From positions 26,923 through 90,922 of the forward strand of contig JAIQZQ010000054.1 of the NCBI GenBank assembly GCA_021777105.1: a DNA stretch of 64,000 bases, given 5' to 3'. A program made the position numbers and the translations under genes. Below, piece by piece: positions 11,001-17,246 of this stretch (within the stretch, counting starts at the first letter, position 1; every line of letters starts with the position of its first letter). The notes beneath the pieces are model-generated. The model had not been told where the DNA came from and made no database searches. It saw only the letters and a program-made list of their open reading frames with translations. Source of the DNA: Candidatus Anammoxibacter sp. (GTDB lineage Bacteria > Planctomycetota > Brocadiia > Brocadiales > Anammoxibacteraceae).

Positions 11001-12845
11001 TGCGTTTGCAACTTCGTCGTCCTTTTTATCTTCCTTAGATTTCTCATCCTTACTATCATCATCTTTGTCCTTTGATTTATCATCATCACTATCCCCGGAT
11101 TTGTCATCATCGTCTTTTGAAACATCATCTTTTTCCGTTTTTGACTTATCGGCGGATTCCTTATCTCTCTTTTCCGGTTTATCATCACCGTCTTCAAGTT
11201 TATCTTTGTCATCGGCCGGCTTGCCGGCTTCTTTCACGGATTTGTCTTCTGATGCGCTCTCTTCGCCTTTTGACTTGCCTGCATCACCCGATTTATCGTC
11301 TTTCTTTTCAGATTTATCCTCTCCTTTATCTCTCGGTTTATCGTCGTCAGACAGCTTATCAATATTCTTTTCGTCTTTATCATCCTCATTGTCTCCAGAT
11401 ATATCTTTAGCGTCTTCGGATTTGCCGTCATTGTTTTTTGACTTGCCGGCCTCGGCGTCCGACTTTTCATCACTCTTTTCCGATTTTTCGTCATCGCCCG
11501 GCTTGCCGGCATTTGCCATGGATTTATCAGCGCCTTCAGAGCCGTCATCTTTTTCAGCTACTGATTTATCTTCATCGCCGGCCTTATCTTTCTTTTCCGG
11601 TTTATCATTCTCGCTACTTTTATCATCAGGCGCGGGTTTTGCAATAGGTTTCGGTTTCTCTTTTACGGGTTTAGGTTTAGCGATTGGTTTTGGTTTCTCT
11701 TTTACTGGTTCCGGTTTTGTAGTTGGTTTTGGTTTCTCTTTTGCAGGTTCAGGTTTGGCGGTAGGTTTAGGTTTCTCCTTCTGTGGTTTTGGGGTCGGTT
11801 CAGGATTTATTGGGTCTGTTTCAGGCATGTCAGGGGCCGGCTTATCGTCCGGGCCGGACTCATCGCCGTCATCTTTATCTGTGCCTTTGCCGGTTTTCCC
11901 TGTATCATCAATAAGAGGTATACCGGAGCCTTCATCTTCCGGTATATCAATGACAACCGGTTCGTTAACTCCGTAATCCGGGGCGCTTGGCAAATCGCCG
12001 TCGGAAGACTGCTCTCCTTCATTATTATCATCATCTTCTTCCGGACCTGCTTTAGGTATTTCAAAAACAATTGGTTTTTCAACACGCGGGCCGCGTTTTT
12101 TCCTTTCTCGGCGGTTTTTCGGTTCTTCTAATCTTTTATTATCTTTAACCGGACTTGCCATTGCAATTACCGTTTCACTTGTGGCTGTTAAACTGCCGTA
12201 ACCACCGCCGCCGCCCCCATAGCATGGAACAAAATTATAGGCAATATCTTCAATTGATTTTTTAACTGATAACGCGCCGTATTTGCCGGAGTTATTCTTT
12301 GATTTTACGGTGGAAACGGAAAGAGGCTGGGAGCTTGTATTAAATTTGTCTAAAAGGCTGCTTATGTCATGAAGCTCTATCTTGTCGCCAAAAGCGCCTT
12401 CAGTGGTGATTTGCTTTATATCGCACTGTTTTAACGCAAGTGGGAAGTTTGGGGTGTCCACAAAGAATTCGTTCTCATAATCCGACTCAGTCACCGCGAC
12501 GGTTAGGCCTCCGATTTTTAATGAAAGTTCCGTGAAAAATTTGTCGCCTGATTTATAGAAGCCGTCTATTTCGATTTGGGTGAGTGAATCCAGTATGACA
12601 TAACCGCTTTCACCGAACGATAGTATTACGTCCGAAAACATGCCTGTTTGAATACGGTCGCCAACATGCAATCGCATGCCGCTTTCAGCGGTCAGCCATT
12701 TTTTAGAGTCGGCCTTTTTAACATCGGCAATGCCGGCAAGTCCGGCAATGCTAATTTCTGTGTCATTAGCAAACAAGCTGCCTTGCGAAGCTGATATTAA
12801 GATCGAAGCGATTAATATAAATAATAATAGTTTTATTTTTGTCAT
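5067..12845 (-). CDS. Giant FecR-domain protein with Lys/Asp/Ser repeat body (2,592 aa)
   Basis: A signal peptide (LLLFILIASILISASQ) is followed by a FecR domain at about residues 30-155 (GIADVKKADSKKWLTAESG, then VGDRIQTG and a beta-rich FFTELSLKIGG segment). Then comes a Gly-rich patch, a Pro/Lys tract at about 348-402 (EKPKP and KPEP units), and from about 410 to 2280 an extreme low-complexity body of DDKSKDKDSKSKGKD-type units, nearly all Lys, Asp, Ser, Gly and Glu. A motif of the form FGLSAEEVESADDFSGRSDV occurs near residues 614, 2278 and 2437. The C-terminus is basic and Asn/Arg-rich (FRRNRFNRAFKNR). FecR domains usually act in periplasmic signalling, but no sigma factor or TonB receptor is adjacent, so a structural role is more likely (inference). 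The frame is intact over 7.8 kb of repeats. A paralogue lies at 30162-34204. Confidence 0.85.
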   Translation of the reverse strand: MTKIKLLLFILIASILISASQGSLFANDTEISIAGLAGIADVKKADSKKWLTAESGMRLHVGDRIQTGMFSDVILSFGESGYVILDSLTQIEIDGFYKSGDKFFTELSLKIGGLTVAVTESDYENEFFVDTPNFPLALKQCDIKQITTEGAFGDKIELHDISSLLDKFNTSSQPLSVSTVKSKNNSGKYGALSVKKSIEDIAYNFVPCYGGGGGGYGSLTATSETVIAMASPVKDNKRLEEPKNRRERKKRGPRVEKPIVFEIPKAGPEEDDDNNEGEQSSDGDLPSAPDYGVNEPVVIDIPEDEGSGIPLIDDTGKTGKGTDKDDGDESGPDDKPAPDMPETDPINPEPTPKPQKEKPKPTAKPEPAKEKPKPTTKPEPVKEKPKPIAKPKPVKEKPKPIAKPAPDDKSSENDKPEKKDKAGDEDKSVAEKDDGSEGADKSMANAGKPGDDEKSEKSDEKSDAEAGKSKNNDGKSEDAKDISGDNEDDKDEKNIDKLSDDDKPRDKGEDKSEKKDDKSGDAGKSKGEESASEDKSVKEAGKPADDKDKLEDGDDKPEKRDKESADKSKTEKDDVSKDDDDKSGDSDDDKSKDKDDDSKDEKSKEDKKDDEVANAITFGLSAEEVESADDFSGRSDVLVSDIGDAKTDSSGKKGKTTTQNESIDEKVVVKDGIMEGVAGVGSEEDSDSGKEADGEGGDSGVDGSDEESDKEKKDKKKIKKDKDEEDQDEKSQDDDAMANDNIWDDGNETIDNSKPETGNNNEDNANDKGQGKSGKDDSEQGKKKKDKGKKDGDGKSKDGQAKDDKEQEEKKDSGVDTLKDEDKVPDKSGDKTGDNKSSGKDKDDDDKSEKKDDESGDDRDKSGEKDDDKDDDDKSEKKDDESEKKDDDIDEDDKPEEGRDDDGKSKDLDDEVTEAGASDEKDTKVEDKEKVDKHEEQEDGGAGKPEEKDVEEEDNDNAGKSKADGDKSKKKEDKSNDDDKPKSKDKDKSGKIDVKPKPKTGDSGGKDDKKSLTKDGKSTGGDDKSKDKKDEAAKNKDDKSEKKEDKLKDKTRDNKSGDKDKAGKDDDKSEVKDGKAKKDKDSAKTGKDKDRDDKKDGKSKDKKGDKSKKKDKGKPKSEDDKSKDKKDAKPKEDDKPKDKDDKSKGKDSKSKGKKQDATKDDEDKSKDKKAAKPKDDDDKSKKKADKPDDDNSEEKDDKSKGKDSKSKDKDDKSKKKGDKPKDKNEDKSKGKDSKSKEDKSKDKKDDSEESQKKDDKPKGKDSKQVDKDDSKPKADKSEKKTDKSGAKDAGKSKDDRDKSKKKDDKPKGKDGKTKDDKSEDKKDSKSKKKDDKSGDDDKSKKKDDKSKGKDSKSKDDVDKSKKKDDKPKGKDSKSKDDDDKSEEKDDKSDDDDKSKDKDSKSKKKDDKSKDKEGKSKDEGDKSKKIDSKSKGKDSKSKDKKQDATKDDIDKSKDKKDAKPKDDDDKSKKKGDKPKGKDSKSVDKDDSKSKDKEQDALKDDDGKSKKKEDKSKGKDSKSKDKKDDKPKDDQGKSKDKDDKSKGKDSKPVDKDDSKPKVDDGKSKKKGDKSKEEKDVKSKGDDDKSKKKAGKSDDDKSKGKDSKSKDDGDKSKDKDSKPKDDRAKSKKKDDKPKGKDSESKDKDDSNSKDDDDKSEKKSDKSKDKKEAKSEKKDDKSKDKKEAKPKDEGDKSKKKADKPKGKDDKSKGADEKSQKNGDKSGDKNAGKSKDKDSKSKANKSKDKKDVKSKDGSDKSKKKEGKSKGKDSKSKDEDDKSEKKADKDETKPKDDSGKSKAKKGDDPKADDDKSEKKSDKSKDKKEAKSEKKDGKSKDKGDRKSKDKKQDVTKDDDDKSKDKKSKDGSGKSKKKEGKSKGKDGKSKDKSDSKSKDKKDGKATGDDKSKDDGDKSKGKDSKPKDDGGKSKKKEDKSKDKDSKSKDDDDKSKKKKDKSKGKDGKSKDKGDSKSKDGKSKDKKDDKSKGKDSKSKDDDKSKDKKDDKPKDEGDKSKKKDGKPKGKDRKSEGKDDKSEKKDDKSKDKKEDMSKGKDDKSKDKKEAKPKDEGDKSKKKDGKSGDDKKDKGPSKTGKDKDEEKKDKEHDDRGHGNDDDFVDEDNPGKKYDDKEKGKKDDVSKDDDDKSEKKDKDKDKGKPKDDESGDDDKSKDDKSGDDDKSKDDDKSDEDDKSKRKKDAKSKKVDKSDGDDKSRKKDGKSKTEKADKSKKKDEKSSAKDDGESKKKDDVSSDDDKSGEGDDKSEDKRVGDSKDEGGKSQDSKSEKKDSEPKNAISFGITAEEAESADDFAGHSDVLVSDLGSTGKKKDGRKEKHKGNKTGGESETGAQADDGSIVDDNAESSLAGEEGSEGGAEGNGNKENAASNKAGETGNDKDGSKGAQEKNRDDKEKGEDGKQEKEDKKESQKHERDKTGGNVNGGVNKEDGSGKMGTVPFGLTAEESQAAKDFPEFADGLPSDLNSDRSPTGRKQENKKKVDKKKAEEEEEEKKKAEAEEKEGADDKEETDDEADDDDDDEVEKPPGPGFGPEGSRKKNRIIRIDKNGRKKFRSKSKSNYNDLQFMPENAESFGGKGSFRRNRFNRAFKNR

Positions 12846-13177
12846 TTATATATTTAAAACAATCAAGAAAAGCCTGAATGGCTTAAAATTCAATAGCCCG
12901 GAGTTTCCCCTGGGAATAAAGTAAAAAGCGCGCCATAATTTTGATGAAAACCAGCGGTTTTTAACTGTTTTCTATCCTGGTAGGAGCAATCTTCACCCCG
13001 TTAAATAGTGGTCGTAAAGCGTTAAATTAAATCGTAACGGTTCTATTATCCAACGGATCAAAGATGGATTGGAAACCTTTAAGAAACTATTTGCGTTTTG
13101 TAACTTACTATGCATTCTACTTGCTTTTTACAAGGCGCATTTCCCCAGCCAAGGTATAGTCTGCAAAATCTTTGTTG
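12846..13177. other. Intergenic spacer upstream of giant FecR gene
   Basis: No gene is visible. The part from about 13080 to 13177 is a duplicate of the 3' flank of the neighbouring collar-protein gene (15139-15246), including TTTACAAGGCGCA and AAAATCTTTGTTGTTAATAT. The rest should hold the promoter and leader of the FecR gene, but I see no convincing -35/-10 pair and no Shine-Dalgarno before its ATG. Confidence 0.5.
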
Positions 13178-14737
13178 TTAATATTTAATGATAAAATTCA
13201 CATAGGCGTTTTTTGGGCGGGATTCATTCCCCCCAGTGCTGGATGAGGTATGCTGACTGGCGCCTGCATTATCCCATGCGTTAGGATACCATATATCCGC
13301 AGCTGCCTCTTGCCAAGTTATAAAGTGATTATGACTTTTTAATTCATCAGCCTGCAATGATCCCACATTATCCCCTGTATTACCTCCGGTATTAATTGCC
13401 GTTCTGCTTGCGCGGTCAGGATCATTGCCTGACCCATTAGCGCGCCCTCTCAAGAAACGGCCACGTAAATCCGGCAGAGTAAAAGTTGTGGAATTGTTAC
13501 CGTAGCCCCAGGCCGTGCTAATGGCTGAGAATAAATCCGCATAGGTGGTTCTTGATACAGCGGAACCGTTGCATAGAAGCCACCCCGTTGGAGCTGAAGC
13601 TCCGCCAAAAGAGTAAATTGTGCCTGCGGGAACACTCCCGGAGCTAAATCCAAATTCAGTCCATGCGGTTCCATTGCAAAACTCCATTTTCTTGCTTGTG
13701 GAATTGTAACGCTGGTTGCCTTCTGCTGTAGCATTGCAAGTTGTGGAACTGTTTCCAATCTTAACGTCGCCGGCCACATCCAACTTAGCCTCCGGACTCG
13801 TTGTTCCAATGCCAAGGTTGCCGTTTTGATTAATTGTTAAAGCAACATTACTTCCAGCTGTTGTTCCTGTGCCGATCTGAAAGAGGTCATTGTTGTCCCC
13901 GGCTTCATCCGCTGTTACACCCAGCCAGAAGTCCGTGTCGCCGGCTGTTGAACCGTCAAATACAACGGTTGGGTCGACGGCATTAACAGTTACAGAACCT
14001 TTTATAGTTGCAGAACCTGCAACCGTCAACATAGCGCCGGGATTTATCGTGCCTATCCCAACCATGTTGTTGGCTGCGTCAACAAATAGTGTAGACGTAT
14101 CGACTACAAGAGAGCCTACGGTTACCGTGCCCACGACTGTTGCCGAACCGGTTGTTTTAAGCGCTGAAGTTGTCACCGAACCTGTGGGGGCTACGTCAAA
14201 CCCGGCCATGTCTATAGCCGACGCAGTTATAGAGCCGGAGCTATCCACTTTAAAAGCGCCGTTTCCGGCTGAAATGGAGCCTGTTGTAATTATATCTATA
14301 TCGGATTTCAAGTCGTCCGCCGTTATGGCGCCATCCGCTATTGTCACTGAAACCACGGAGTCGGGGACAATTGAAACAATATTGGTTAATTGCGAGCCGT
14401 TACCGATAAAGCTGTTGGCCGTGACTGTGCCGGACGACGCGCTTATGTTTGTGGCGGTAAGCGTGCCGGTTATGGTGACCGTGCCGTTAACTAATAATGC
14501 CGCAGACACAATAGGGCGGCCTTCAATGTGTAAAAGGGCGGCCGGAGAGGCAGCGCCGATGCCAACGACGCCGTCATTCAAGAAGCGGGCGACTGTTTCG
14601 TTGCTGTTGTTAATGATTGAGAAGCCGTCCGTGGAACTGTTTATGGTTGCTTTTATATCCTCGGAATAGGTAGTTTCAGCCAATAAAAGAGAAAATGCAA
14701 ATAAAACCGGCAATAATATATATGAGTATGTTTTCAC
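13178..14737 (-). CDS. Secreted tail-fibre-like protein with phage collar tip (519 aa), copy 2
   Basis: A signal peptide (YILLPVLFAFSLLLAE, cleavage near TYSED) is followed by a conserved head (GFSIINNSNETVARFLNDG, VGIGAASPAALLHIEG). A beta-rich stalk comes next, with repeated GS[IV]TA/TV.G-type strands, then a two-Cys module (STTCNATAEGNQRYNSTS, MEFCNGTAWTEFG). The C-terminus is a phage tail collar domain (GWLLCNGSAVSRTTYADLFS, LPDLRGRFLRG, KSHNH). Collar domains are short-fibre tips in phages; here the signal peptide and lack of phage genes point to a bacterial surface protein (inference). The start is a GTG at 14737, preceded by AAAGGATGGGGATTTT. It is a tandem duplicate of the 15247-16806 gene, with exactly equal length. 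Confidence 0.85.
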   Translation of the reverse strand: MKTYSYILLPVLFAFSLLLAETTYSEDIKATINSSTDGFSIINNSNETVARFLNDGVVGIGAASPAALLHIEGRPIVSAALLVNGTVTITGTLTATNISASSGTVTANSFIGNGSQLTNIVSIVPDSVVSVTIADGAITADDLKSDIDIITTGSISAGNGAFKVDSSGSITASAIDMAGFDVAPTGSVTTSALKTTGSATVVGTVTVGSLVVDTSTLFVDAANNMVGIGTINPGAMLTVAGSATIKGSVTVNAVDPTVVFDGSTAGDTDFWLGVTADEAGDNNDLFQIGTGTTAGSNVALTINQNGNLGIGTTSPEAKLDVAGDVKIGNSSTTCNATAEGNQRYNSTSKKMEFCNGTAWTEFGFSSGSVPAGTIYSFGGASAPTGWLLCNGSAVSRTTYADLFSAISTAWGYGNNSTTFTLPDLRGRFLRGRANGSGNDPDRASRTAINTGGNTGDNVGSLQADELKSHNHFITWQEAAADIWYPNAWDNAGASQHTSSSTGGNESRPKNAYVNFIIKY

Positions 14738-15246
14738 AAAATCCCCATCCTTTCTCGTTTCTGAATAAATCAGATACTGATAAGTGGCAAAAGTTAAAAG
14801 AGCTCTTTTGCTGGAGCAGTCTTGTAGACTGCTTCACCTGTTTGTTGATCACGTCAAATGCATTGTAACAACTAAATGCAAATGCTTTTTAAACGGTTTG
14901 GAGCAATCTACAAGATTGCTCCAGCAAGCGAACTTAAGTTTCAGAGTAGTAAACTTATATATTTACACACCCTTCGTTCCCCTCTTTTTAAAGAAGAGGT
15001 TCCTCGTTTTTGTTTTTTCTTTTTTTCCTTAGACATTTGATATTCCTCGTTCAGCTGTTCGATATTATCTTTTTATCACAGGCAAGGATGCCTGTGATGC
15101 TAACAATTCCTCCGACCGGCGTAACCTTGCAGATTGCTTCGAAACGTTTTAAAAACTATTTGCGTTTAATTATTTGCTATGCGTTTTACTTGTTTTTTAC
15201 AAGGCGCACTGCCACAGCCAAAGTATCGTCATCAAAATCTTTGTTG
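14738..15246. repeat. Palindrome-rich spacer between the two collar genes
   Basis: No gene. It contains hairpins GGAGCAGTCTTGTAGACTGC (from 14813) and GGAGCAATCTACAAGATTGC (14900-14922), which are versions of one another. Next comes a block ending in TTTTTATCACAGGCAAGGATG and CCTGTG (about 15066-15098) that recurs after each PKD gene, then the 3' flank duplicated at 13080-13177. The 5' leader of the collar gene at 14778-14791 carries TGATAAGTGGCAAAAG, also found before the other tail genes. Confidence 0.65.
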
Positions 15247-16806
15247 TTAATATTTAATGACAAAATTCACATAGGCGTTTTTTGGGCGTGTTTCGTTCCC
15301 CCCGGTGCTGGATGAGGTATGCTGATTAGCGCCTGCGTTATCCCATGCACTTGAACCCAATAAGCCCGCAGCGGCCTCTGCCCAAGTTATAAAGTGATTA
15401 TGACTTTTTAATTCATCAGCCTGCAATGATCCCACATTATCCCCTGTATTACCTCCGGTATTAATTGCCGTTCTACTTGATCGGTCAGGATCATTGCTTG
15501 ACCCATTAGCCCTGCCTCGCAAGAAACGGCCCCGTAAATCCGGCAGATTAAAAGTTGTGGAATTGTTGCCGTAACCCCAGGCTGTTCCAATGGCTGAGAA
15601 TAAATCCGCATATGTGGTCCTTGAAACAGCAGAACCGTTGCATAGAAGCCAACCCGTTGGAACTGAAGCTCCGCCAAAAGAGTTAATTGCTCCCGCGGGA
15701 ACACTCCCGGAGCTAACTCCAAATTCAGTCCATGCGGTTCCATTGCAAAACTCCATCATCTTGCTTGTGGAATTATAACGCTGGCTGCCTTCCGTTGTAG
15801 TATTACAAGTTGTGGAACTGTTTCCTATCCTAACGTCGCCAGCCACATCCAATTTAGCCTTCGGACTCGTTGTTCCAATGCCAAAGTTGCCGTTTTGATC
15901 AATTGTTAAAGCAACATTGCTCCCTGCCGCTGTTCCTGTGCCGATCTGAAAGAGGTCATCGTCACCCCCGCCTTCATCCGCTGTTACACCCAGCCAGAAG
16001 TCCGTATCGTTTGCGGTTGAACCGTCAAATACAACGGCTGGGTCGGCGGAATTAACAGTTACAGAACCGTTAATAGTTACAGAACCTGCAACAGTCAACA
16101 TAGCGCCGGGATTTACCGTGCCTATGCCGACCATGTTGTTGGTTGCGTCAACAAATAGTGTGGACGTATCGACTACAAGAGAGCCGGCAGTGGCCGTGCC
16201 CACGACTGTTGCTGAACCGGTTGTTTTAAAAACGGATGTCGTTATTGAACCTGTGGAGTCTACGTCAAACCCGGTCATGTCAATAACCGACGCGGTTATA
16301 GAGCCGGAGCTATCCACTTTAAAAGCTCCGTTTCCGGCTGAAATGGTGCCTGTTGTAACTAAATCTATATCGGATTTCAGGTCGTCCAACGTTATGGAGC
16401 CGTCCGCTATTGTCACTGAAACCACGGAACCGGAGCTAATTGAAACAATATTGGTTAATTGCGAGCCGTCGCCTATAAAGCTGTTGGCCGTGATCGTGCC
16501 GGACGAGGCGCTGATGTTTGTGGCGGTTAGCGTGCCGGTTATGGTTGTGGTGCCGTTTACAATCAGCGCGGAGGCTACCGAGGAGCTGCCTTTAATATGC
16601 AAAAGAGCGGAGGTTGAGGTTGTGCCGATGCCCACCGTGCCGTCGCCCAAAAACCGGGCGATTGTTTCGTTGCCGTTGTTAATGATTGAGAAGCCGTCGG
16701 TGGAGTTGTTTATGGTGACTTTCATATCCTCGGAACAGGCAGTTTCGGCCAATAAAATAGAAAATGCAAATAAAATCGGCAACAATGCATATGCGCCCTT
16801 TTTCAT
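15247..16806 (-). CDS. Secreted tail-fibre-like protein with phage collar tip (519 aa), copy 1
   Basis: Tandem paralogue of the 13178-14737 gene, with the same order of parts: signal peptide (ALLPILFAFSILLAE), conserved head (GFSIINNGNETIARFLGDG), beta stalk, two-Cys module (MEFCNGTAWTEFG) and C-terminal collar domain (GWLLCNGSAVSRTTYADLFS; LPDLRGRFLRG; KSHNH). An upstream ATG at 16818 would place the Shine-Dalgarno directly against the start, whereas the ATG at 16806 has AAAGG at normal spacing and gives exactly the same length as its paralogue, so I use 16806. The two differ mainly in the stalk and in the segment before the C-terminus (AAAGLLGSSAWDNA versus AAADIWYPNAWDNA), which may be the variable face (inference). 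Confidence 0.87.
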   Translation of the reverse strand: MKKGAYALLPILFAFSILLAETACSEDMKVTINNSTDGFSIINNGNETIARFLGDGTVGIGTTSTSALLHIKGSSSVASALIVNGTTTITGTLTATNISASSGTITANSFIGDGSQLTNIVSISSGSVVSVTIADGSITLDDLKSDIDLVTTGTISAGNGAFKVDSSGSITASVIDMTGFDVDSTGSITTSVFKTTGSATVVGTATAGSLVVDTSTLFVDATNNMVGIGTVNPGAMLTVAGSVTINGSVTVNSADPAVVFDGSTANDTDFWLGVTADEGGGDDDLFQIGTGTAAGSNVALTIDQNGNFGIGTTSPKAKLDVAGDVRIGNSSTTCNTTTEGSQRYNSTSKMMEFCNGTAWTEFGVSSGSVPAGAINSFGGASVPTGWLLCNGSAVSRTTYADLFSAIGTAWGYGNNSTTFNLPDLRGRFLRGRANGSSNDPDRSSRTAINTGGNTGDNVGSLQADELKSHNHFITWAEAAAGLLGSSAWDNAGANQHTSSSTGGNETRPKNAYVNFVIKY

Positions 16807-16892
16807 AAAAATCCCCATCCTTTCGTTTTTTTAATAAATTTTATATATTGATAAGTGACTATAGTCTAAAAGCAGTGGGTAAAGTTTAATCT

Positions 16893-17028
16893 GGTTACCA
16901 AGCCCCTGCTTGGTAACCGGCAATTCGCGAAGCCCCAGCTTCGCGTGTAAAAGTTTATCAGGGCTCATTGTAAACGCGAAGCTGGGGCTTCGTGAATTGT
17001 TTCGTTCCCAAACTGGGGTTTGGGAACG
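16893..17028. repeat. REP-like hairpin array (four palindromes)
   Basis: Four perfect or near-perfect hairpins in a row: GGTTACCAAGC/GCTTGGTAACC (16893-16918), CGCGAAGC/GCTTCGCG (16926-16945), CGCGAAGC/GCTTCG (from about 16977) and CGTTCCCAAAC/GTTTGGGAACG (17003-17028). The same array, nearly base for base, lies at 36567-36703. Both copies sit upstream of a tail-fibre-like gene and downstream of a PKD gene. Confidence 0.8.
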
Positions 17029-17067
17029 AGGAGACGGTAAAAATCATAGATTTTTGTTACAATTACA

Positions 17068-17246
17068 CACCCCTCGTTCCCCTCTTTTTAGAGGGGAGGT
17101 TCATCGTTGTTGCTTTTTTCCCTTCGATATTCCTTGTTCCGTTGTTCGATATTCTCTTTTTATCACAGGCAAGGATGCCTGTGCCACCAGCAATTACCAT
17201 ATGGGCATTTGTAAAACAGTTATACAAATGATTAAACATTCACAAA
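17068..17246. repeat. Shared 3' flank of PKD genes (copy 1)
   Basis: This 180-base 3' flank (CACACCCCTCGTTCCCCTC, a TTTTTATCACAGGCAAGGATG hairpin with GCCTGTG, then TTTGTAAAACAGTTATACAA before the stop) is repeated almost unchanged after the two other minus-strand PKD genes at about 23793-23978 and 36741-36907. This shows that the genes were duplicated together with their downstream sequence. Confidence 0.7.

Noticed and set aside
6055..11976. Long plus-strand open frames opposite the FecR giant, rich in Ser, Leu and Phe
   Set aside because: They are antisense readings of the Lys/Asp/Ser repeats. They lack signal peptides, ribosome sites and any domain, whereas the minus strand has a signal peptide, a FecR domain and a conserved C-terminus.
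5067..12845. Possible CRISPR array because of regular repeats
   Set aside because: The repeats are in-frame codon repeats of varying units without spacers.
13890..14669. Plus-strand Val/Pro/Thr-rich frame opposite the collar gene, with a similar one at 16118-16834 and at 35950-36441
   Set aside because: The same antisense pattern appears opposite every tail-fibre-like gene and follows from the beta-stalk codons.
13178..16806. Prophage suggested by collar and S74 domains
   Set aside because: No terminase, capsid, portal, integrase or lysis gene is nearby, and the proteins have Sec signal peptides.
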